From Bacillota bacterium (GTDB taxonomy: Bacteria > Bacillota_I > Bacilli_A > RFN20 > CAG-288): a stretch of 64,000 nucleotides of DNA. Where the stretch lies: the NCBI GenBank assembly GCA_023398335.1, contig JAEWSJ010000012.1, positions 124,001 to 188,000 of the forward strand, given 5' to 3'. The notes under the pieces were generated by a model that saw only the letters and a list, made by a program, of their open reading frames with translations, ran no database searches and was not told the DNA's origin. The position numbers and the translations under genes were made by a program. Of this stretch, positions 60,801 to 64,000 are shown piece by piece; position 1 is the stretch's first letter, and each line of letters starts with the position of its first letter.

Positions 60801-61748
60801 ATGACTAAAGGAGCGGAATTAACTTTTTCAAAGCAGATAAAATCTGAACTAGCTTTATCTTCATATAACAACGAAGAGAAAAAAGGTGTTTTATCCGGCT
60901 TTATTCGTTATGGTGGTACGGTCTCGATTGGAAGAGGTCGTTCTTTAACCATGTCTTCTTCTTCCGCCTCTATCGCTAAACTTATTTTTAATTTTCTAAA
61001 AGATATCTATAATGTTAAGCCTCGTTTCACATATGAAAAACAACTGAGATTAGGTAAGAATATTATTTATTATATTGTTGTAGAAGAAAAGGTCGATGAT
61101 ATTTTATTAGATCTAGAAATCATGAGCGGCTTTGAACATATTAAACTTCACAATATGTTGAAGAAAGAATACTTCCGTGGCTTTGTGGTTGGCACTTTCT
61201 TAGCGAGTGGTCAGATCTCCGATCCTTCGAAAGGACATTACTTCTGTGAAATGTGCTTTAACGAAGAAAATGATGCTCGCGCCGTCTTATCTAAACTTTC
61301 ATCGTATAAAGGCAATGATGAGATGAGCTTTAAAGTTACAACTAGAAGAGAGAAGTACATCTTGTACTTAAAAAAGGGGGATCAAATCAGTATTTTCCTA
61401 TCTTTTTTAGGTGCGGTATCGATGATGCTGGATTTTGAAAATCAACGTTTAACTAGAGACTTTTTTAACAACGAGAATCGTTTGACTATCTGTCTACAAG
61501 CAAACTATGGACGAACATTAAAAACCGGAGAAAAAAATCTTGAAGATATTGCCGTTATTGAAAATAAAATTGGTCCGGTATATTTCGACTCAAAAGTAAA
61601 AGAATTGGTTAATTTACGTAAGGAAAATAAAGATGCTTCATATCAGGAGTTAGCAGATATGTTGTGCTCCAAGGGAATACAGATTACTAAATCTGGGGTT
61701 GTCCATATTTTCAAGAAAATTTCCGATGACGCCGCAAAACTAAAATAA
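60801..61748 (+). CDS. whiA: DNA-binding protein WhiA
   Basis: The 315-residue protein has the WhiA layout: an N-terminal LAGLIDADG-like degenerate homing-endonuclease domain (KSELALSS, FIRYGGTVSIGRGRSL, RGFVVGTFLASGQISDPSKG) and a C-terminal helix-turn-helix (ELADMLCSKGIQITKSGVVH). In Firmicutes it affects cell division and chromosome segregation. The usual yvcJ/yvcK neighbours between trxB and whiA are absent here; whiA follows trxB by 6 bp. It closes the hprK operon. Confidence 0.95.
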   Translation: MTKGAELTFSKQIKSELALSSYNNEEKKGVLSGFIRYGGTVSIGRGRSLTMSSSSASIAKLIFNFLKDIYNVKPRFTYEKQLRLGKNIIYYIVVEEKVDDILLDLEIMSGFEHIKLHNMLKKEYFRGFVVGTFLASGQISDPSKGHYFCEMCFNEENDARAVLSKLSSYKGNDEMSFKVTTRREKYILYLKKGDQISIFLSFLGAVSMMLDFENQRLTRDFFNNENRLTICLQANYGRTLKTGEKNLEDIAVIENKIGPVYFDSKVKELVNLRKENKDASYQELADMLCSKGIQITKSGVVHIFKKISDDAAKLK

Positions 61749-61869
61749 CAAATTATTAAAATGTTCAATTGCACGTTTTTTGCGCATTTTAACATATTCA
61801 ATTATCATATAGCGCGATAGTACGCATGAACATATTCACCATTCGCTTATAATGACTCACAAGTGAGAA

Positions 61870-61883
61870 TGTAAGCGTTTTCA
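61870..61883 (+). promoter_or_regulatory. cre site upstream of gap
   Basis: TGTAAGCGTTTTCA matches all 14 positions of the CcpA consensus TGWAANCGNTNWCA. It lies about 15 bp upstream of the -35 box, a position that favours activation. Confidence 0.85.
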
Positions 61884-61897
61884 AATACTAATTGCAA

Positions 61898-61926
61898 TTG
61901 TCAACATTGGTTGCATATAATATAAT
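61898..61926 (+). promoter_or_regulatory. Sigma-A promoter of gap
   Basis: TTGTCA (61898-61903) and TATAAT (61921-61926) are 17 bp apart; AAGGAGG then precedes the ATG. Confidence 0.75.
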
Positions 61927-61952
61927 AAGTATGTATATAAGGAGGACATAGA

Positions 61953-63002
61953 ATGTCTGTTAAAATTGCTATCAATGGTTTCGGCCGTATTGGTCGTTTA
62001 GCCTTCCGTCGTTGCGTCGAAGAAGGTATGGAAGTCGTTGCAATCAACGATTTAGCTTCTGCTGATAATTTAGCATACTTACTCAAGTATGATTCAGCTC
62101 AAGGTACTTGGAATGCTGATAAGATCACTTTCAAGCCAGGTAATAAGGAAACCGGAGACTTAGGTTATATCGTCTTTGACGGTAGAGATATCAAAGTCTT
62201 AGGTCAAAAAGATCCAACCAAGTTAAATTGGAAAGATTATGGTGTTGATATCGTTCTTGAATGTACAGGTAGATTCAAGGGCTTAAATGATGCAAGAGTT
62301 CATATTGATTGTGGTGGTGCTAAAGGTGTTGTTATCTCTGCTCCATCCGATAAAGATACTCCAACATTTGTCTACGGTGTTAACTCCGATAAATTAACAA
62401 AAGATGAAATCGTTATTTCCGGTGCATCTTGTACAACAAACTGCTTAGCTCCAGTTTGTAAAGTATTAGAAGATAAATGGGGAATCCAAGGTGGATACAT
62501 GACAACAGTTCATGCTTTCACAAATGACCAAGGTGGTCTTGATGTTGTTAAAGGCGACTTCCGTAGAGGTAGAGCTGCTTCCCAAAACATCGTTCCAACC
62601 TCAACTGGTGCTGCAAAGGCTATCAATCTTGTCTTACCATCCTTAAAGGGTAGATTACAAGGTGGAGCTATCCGTGTCCCAGTACTTGATGGTTCCTTAG
62701 TTGACTTATCTTTATTATTAAAGAAGCCAGCCACTGTTGAAGAAATCAATGCTGCCATGAAAGAAGCTTCCAAAGGCGAATTAAAGTGCGTCTTAGGTTA
62801 TACTGAAGATCCAATCGTTTCACGTGATATCATCGGTAGAACCGAAGGTTCAATCTTTGATGCAACTGGTACAGTTATTTTCACTGATCCAGAAGGTGCA
62901 CAACACGTTAAGATTGTTTCCTGGTACGATAACGAATATTCATATACATGTCAATTCGTTCGTTTAGCCAAACACTTTGCTGAAGTTCTCGGCGTTAAGT
63001 AA
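61953..63002 (+). CDS. gap: Glyceraldehyde-3-phosphate dehydrogenase, type I (glycolytic)
   Basis: The 349-residue enzyme oxidises glyceraldehyde 3-phosphate to 1,3-bisphosphoglycerate. It has the NAD fold INGFGRIGRLAFRR with INDLASADN (NAD-type acidic residue), the catalytic Cys160 in SGASCTTNCLAP, the phosphate-site residues in RRGRAASQNIVPTSTGAA and the C-terminal VSWYDNEYSYTCQ. AAGGAGG is placed well before the ATG. Codon use is noticeably more biased than in the accessory genes, as expected for a highly expressed gene. A perfect cre site upstream suggests glucose-dependent control. pgk follows after a terminator. Confidence 0.98.
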   Translation: MSVKIAINGFGRIGRLAFRRCVEEGMEVVAINDLASADNLAYLLKYDSAQGTWNADKITFKPGNKETGDLGYIVFDGRDIKVLGQKDPTKLNWKDYGVDIVLECTGRFKGLNDARVHIDCGGAKGVVISAPSDKDTPTFVYGVNSDKLTKDEIVISGASCTTNCLAPVCKVLEDKWGIQGGYMTTVHAFTNDQGGLDVVKGDFRRGRAASQNIVPTSTGAAKAINLVLPSLKGRLQGGAIRVPVLDGSLVDLSLLLKKPATVEEINAAMKEASKGELKCVLGYTEDPIVSRDIIGRTEGSIFDATGTVIFTDPEGAQHVKIVSWYDNEYSYTCQFVRLAKHFAEVLGVK

Positions 63003-63019
63003 TTAACTAAATAAATATG

Positions 63020-63056
63020 GCACCCGAGTAATTAATCATTATTCGGGTGCTTTTTT
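63020..63056 (+). terminator. Terminator between gap and pgk
   Basis: GCACCCGA / TCGGGTGC stem with a 15-base AT-rich loop and six Ts. Strong hairpin; partial readthrough could feed pgk, for which I see no separate promoter in the 35 bp that follow. Confidence 0.92.
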
Positions 63057-63091
63057 CTAAATATATCATTAACAAAGGAGAAATTATTAAA

Positions 63092-64000
63092 ATGAAAAAA
63101 CATGTTAAAGATTTAAATTGCGAAGGCAAAAGAGTAATTGTCAGAGTTGATTTCAACGTCCCACTTAAAGATGGTGCAATCAGAGATGATAATAGAATTG
63201 TTCAAGCTTTACCAACAATAAAAGAACTTATTAACAAAGGTGCAAAAGTTATCCTTATGTCTCACCTTGGTAAAATTAGTTTCAAAGATGGCGATGAAAA
63301 ACTTGCAGCTGATATGAAGAAGAATAATATGGCTCCAGTTGCTAAGAGATTAGCTGAACTCTTAGGTCAAGAAGTCGTCTTCTGTCCTGCTACAAGAGGC
63401 GAAGAATTAAAGAATGCTGTTAATGCTTTAAAGAATGGTCAAGTTCTCTTAATGCAAAACACCAGATATGAAAAGGGCGAAACAAAGAACAATCCTGAAT
63501 TAGCTCAAGAATGGGCTTCTTTAGGTGATGCATTCGTTATGGATGCTTTCGGTTCTGCTCACCGTGCTCACTGTTCAACAGTTGGCGTTCCAGAAATTTT
63601 AAAGAATGAAGGAAAAGAAACTGCGATTGGTTATTTAATCGAAAAAGAAATCAATGGTTTAGGCCGTTGTGTCGATTGTAAGAAGAATGAACGTCCTTAT
63701 ATCGCTATTTTAGGCGGTGCAAAGATTTCTGATAAGATTCAAGTTATCGATTCATTATTAAAGAAATGCGATAAGGTTATTATCGGTGGTGGTATGTCAT
63801 ATACCTTCAAGTATGCTTTAGGCAAGAAGATTGGTAAATCACTTTGTGAACCAGATCAAGCTGATTACGCTAAGAAGTGTCTTGAAAGTGGAAAGATTCT
63901 CTTACCAGTTGATACAGTTATTGCTAATGACTTTTCAAATCCAACAGATATTAAGATGATCGACACTAATATGGATAGCAATCATCCAGGAATACCTGAT
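63092..64000 (+). CDS. pgk: Phosphoglycerate kinase, 3' end beyond the window
   Basis: The first 303 codons are present and the frame is open at the window end. The N-terminal VRVDFNVPLKDGAIRDDNRI, the LMSHLGKI segment, the substrate-site arginines in NTRYEKGE and the domain-linking YIAILGGAKISDKIQVIDSL identify Pgk, which makes ATP from 1,3-bisphosphoglycerate. A two-residue longer spacing and FKDGDEKL insertion after the LGK loop are ordinary. AAAGGAGA lies 13 bases before the ATG. It follows gap in the common gap-pgk order. Confidence 0.97.
   Translation, partial: MKKHVKDLNCEGKRVIVRVDFNVPLKDGAIRDDNRIVQALPTIKELINKGAKVILMSHLGKISFKDGDEKLAADMKKNNMAPVAKRLAELLGQEVVFCPATRGEELKNAVNALKNGQVLLMQNTRYEKGETKNNPELAQEWASLGDAFVMDAFGSAHRAHCSTVGVPEILKNEGKETAIGYLIEKEINGLGRCVDCKKNERPYIAILGGAKISDKIQVIDSLLKKCDKVIIGGGMSYTFKYALGKKIGKSLCEPDQADYAKKCLESGKILLPVDTVIANDFSNPTDIKMIDTNMDSNHPGIPD

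Noticed and set aside
1..64000. tRNA, rRNA or phage attachment sites
   Set aside because: No cloverleaf with TTCRA loop, no rRNA-like sequence, and no direct-repeat pair flanking the accessory regions was found by eye; a tRNA scan would settle it.

Overview
The window is AT-rich, densely coded bacterial DNA that uses the standard code (Trp is TGG in intact genes). It has lipoproteins with lipoboxes, HPr kinase, WhiA, Lgt, a CcpA-type cre site and gram-positive ribosome binding sites. The set hprK-lgt-HAD phosphatase-trxB-whiA followed by gap-pgk is typical of Firmicutes/Mycoplasmatota. An MsmK-type ATPase with a long internal insertion, which I recall from mycoplasmas, together with the many broken genes, points to a host-associated low-GC lineage near Erysipelotrichia, Acholeplasma/Izemoplasma or RF39. 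I cannot place it more exactly.

Layout. 1-6.6 kb: a membrane protein cut by the window edge, a flavin reductase-like protein, a P-loop kinase, a three-gene ABC-2 exporter, a decayed GGDEF gene and a lipoprotein. 6.7-18.4 kb: a sugar regulon with a LacI-type repressor, binding protein, two permeases, ATPase and two GH94 phosphorylases. Two near-identical 19-bp sites lie in the divergent promoter region. 18.4-24.2 kb: a GT2 glycosyltransferase, a decayed Rgg-like regulator and kinase, then a cupin/ferredoxin/Hcp-like operon divergent from a Crp/Fnr regulator, and a methyltransferase. 24.3-31.6 kb: a probable defence island with PLD-helicase-DUF3427 plus Nudix, convergent with an AIPR gene and an unknown partner, then a membrane-anchored DEDDh exonuclease frameshifted in a T8 tract.

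31,638-32,307 holds the most unusual structure: about 61 consecutive degenerate 11-bp units with one 1-bp slip, containing a 165-bp higher-order duplication and no open frame.

32.4-37.2 kb: an acyltransferase, a lipoprotein, an IS30 relic, MsrAB and an RclA-like flavoprotein. 37.4-44.8 kb: a redox operon with a CooC-like ATPase, two HgdB-like dehydratase subunits, their activase, a 55-residue membrane protein, an acetyl-CoA-synthase-like protein and an enoate reductase. Its promoter appears leaderless, with a cre-like site in the spacer. 44.8-54.3 kb: mostly accessory and decayed genes (lipase, membrane proteins, TetR-flavodoxin-alcohol dehydrogenase, lipoprotein, secreted protein) plus an AraC regulator. 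54.5-64 kb: intact housekeeping genes uvrA, hprK, lgt, HAD phosphatase, trxB, whiA, gap and the start of pgk.

At least ten genes are interrupted by stops or frameshifts, all outside the housekeeping block. Several frameshifts sit in A/T runs, so phase variation, true decay and sequencing error must be separated.
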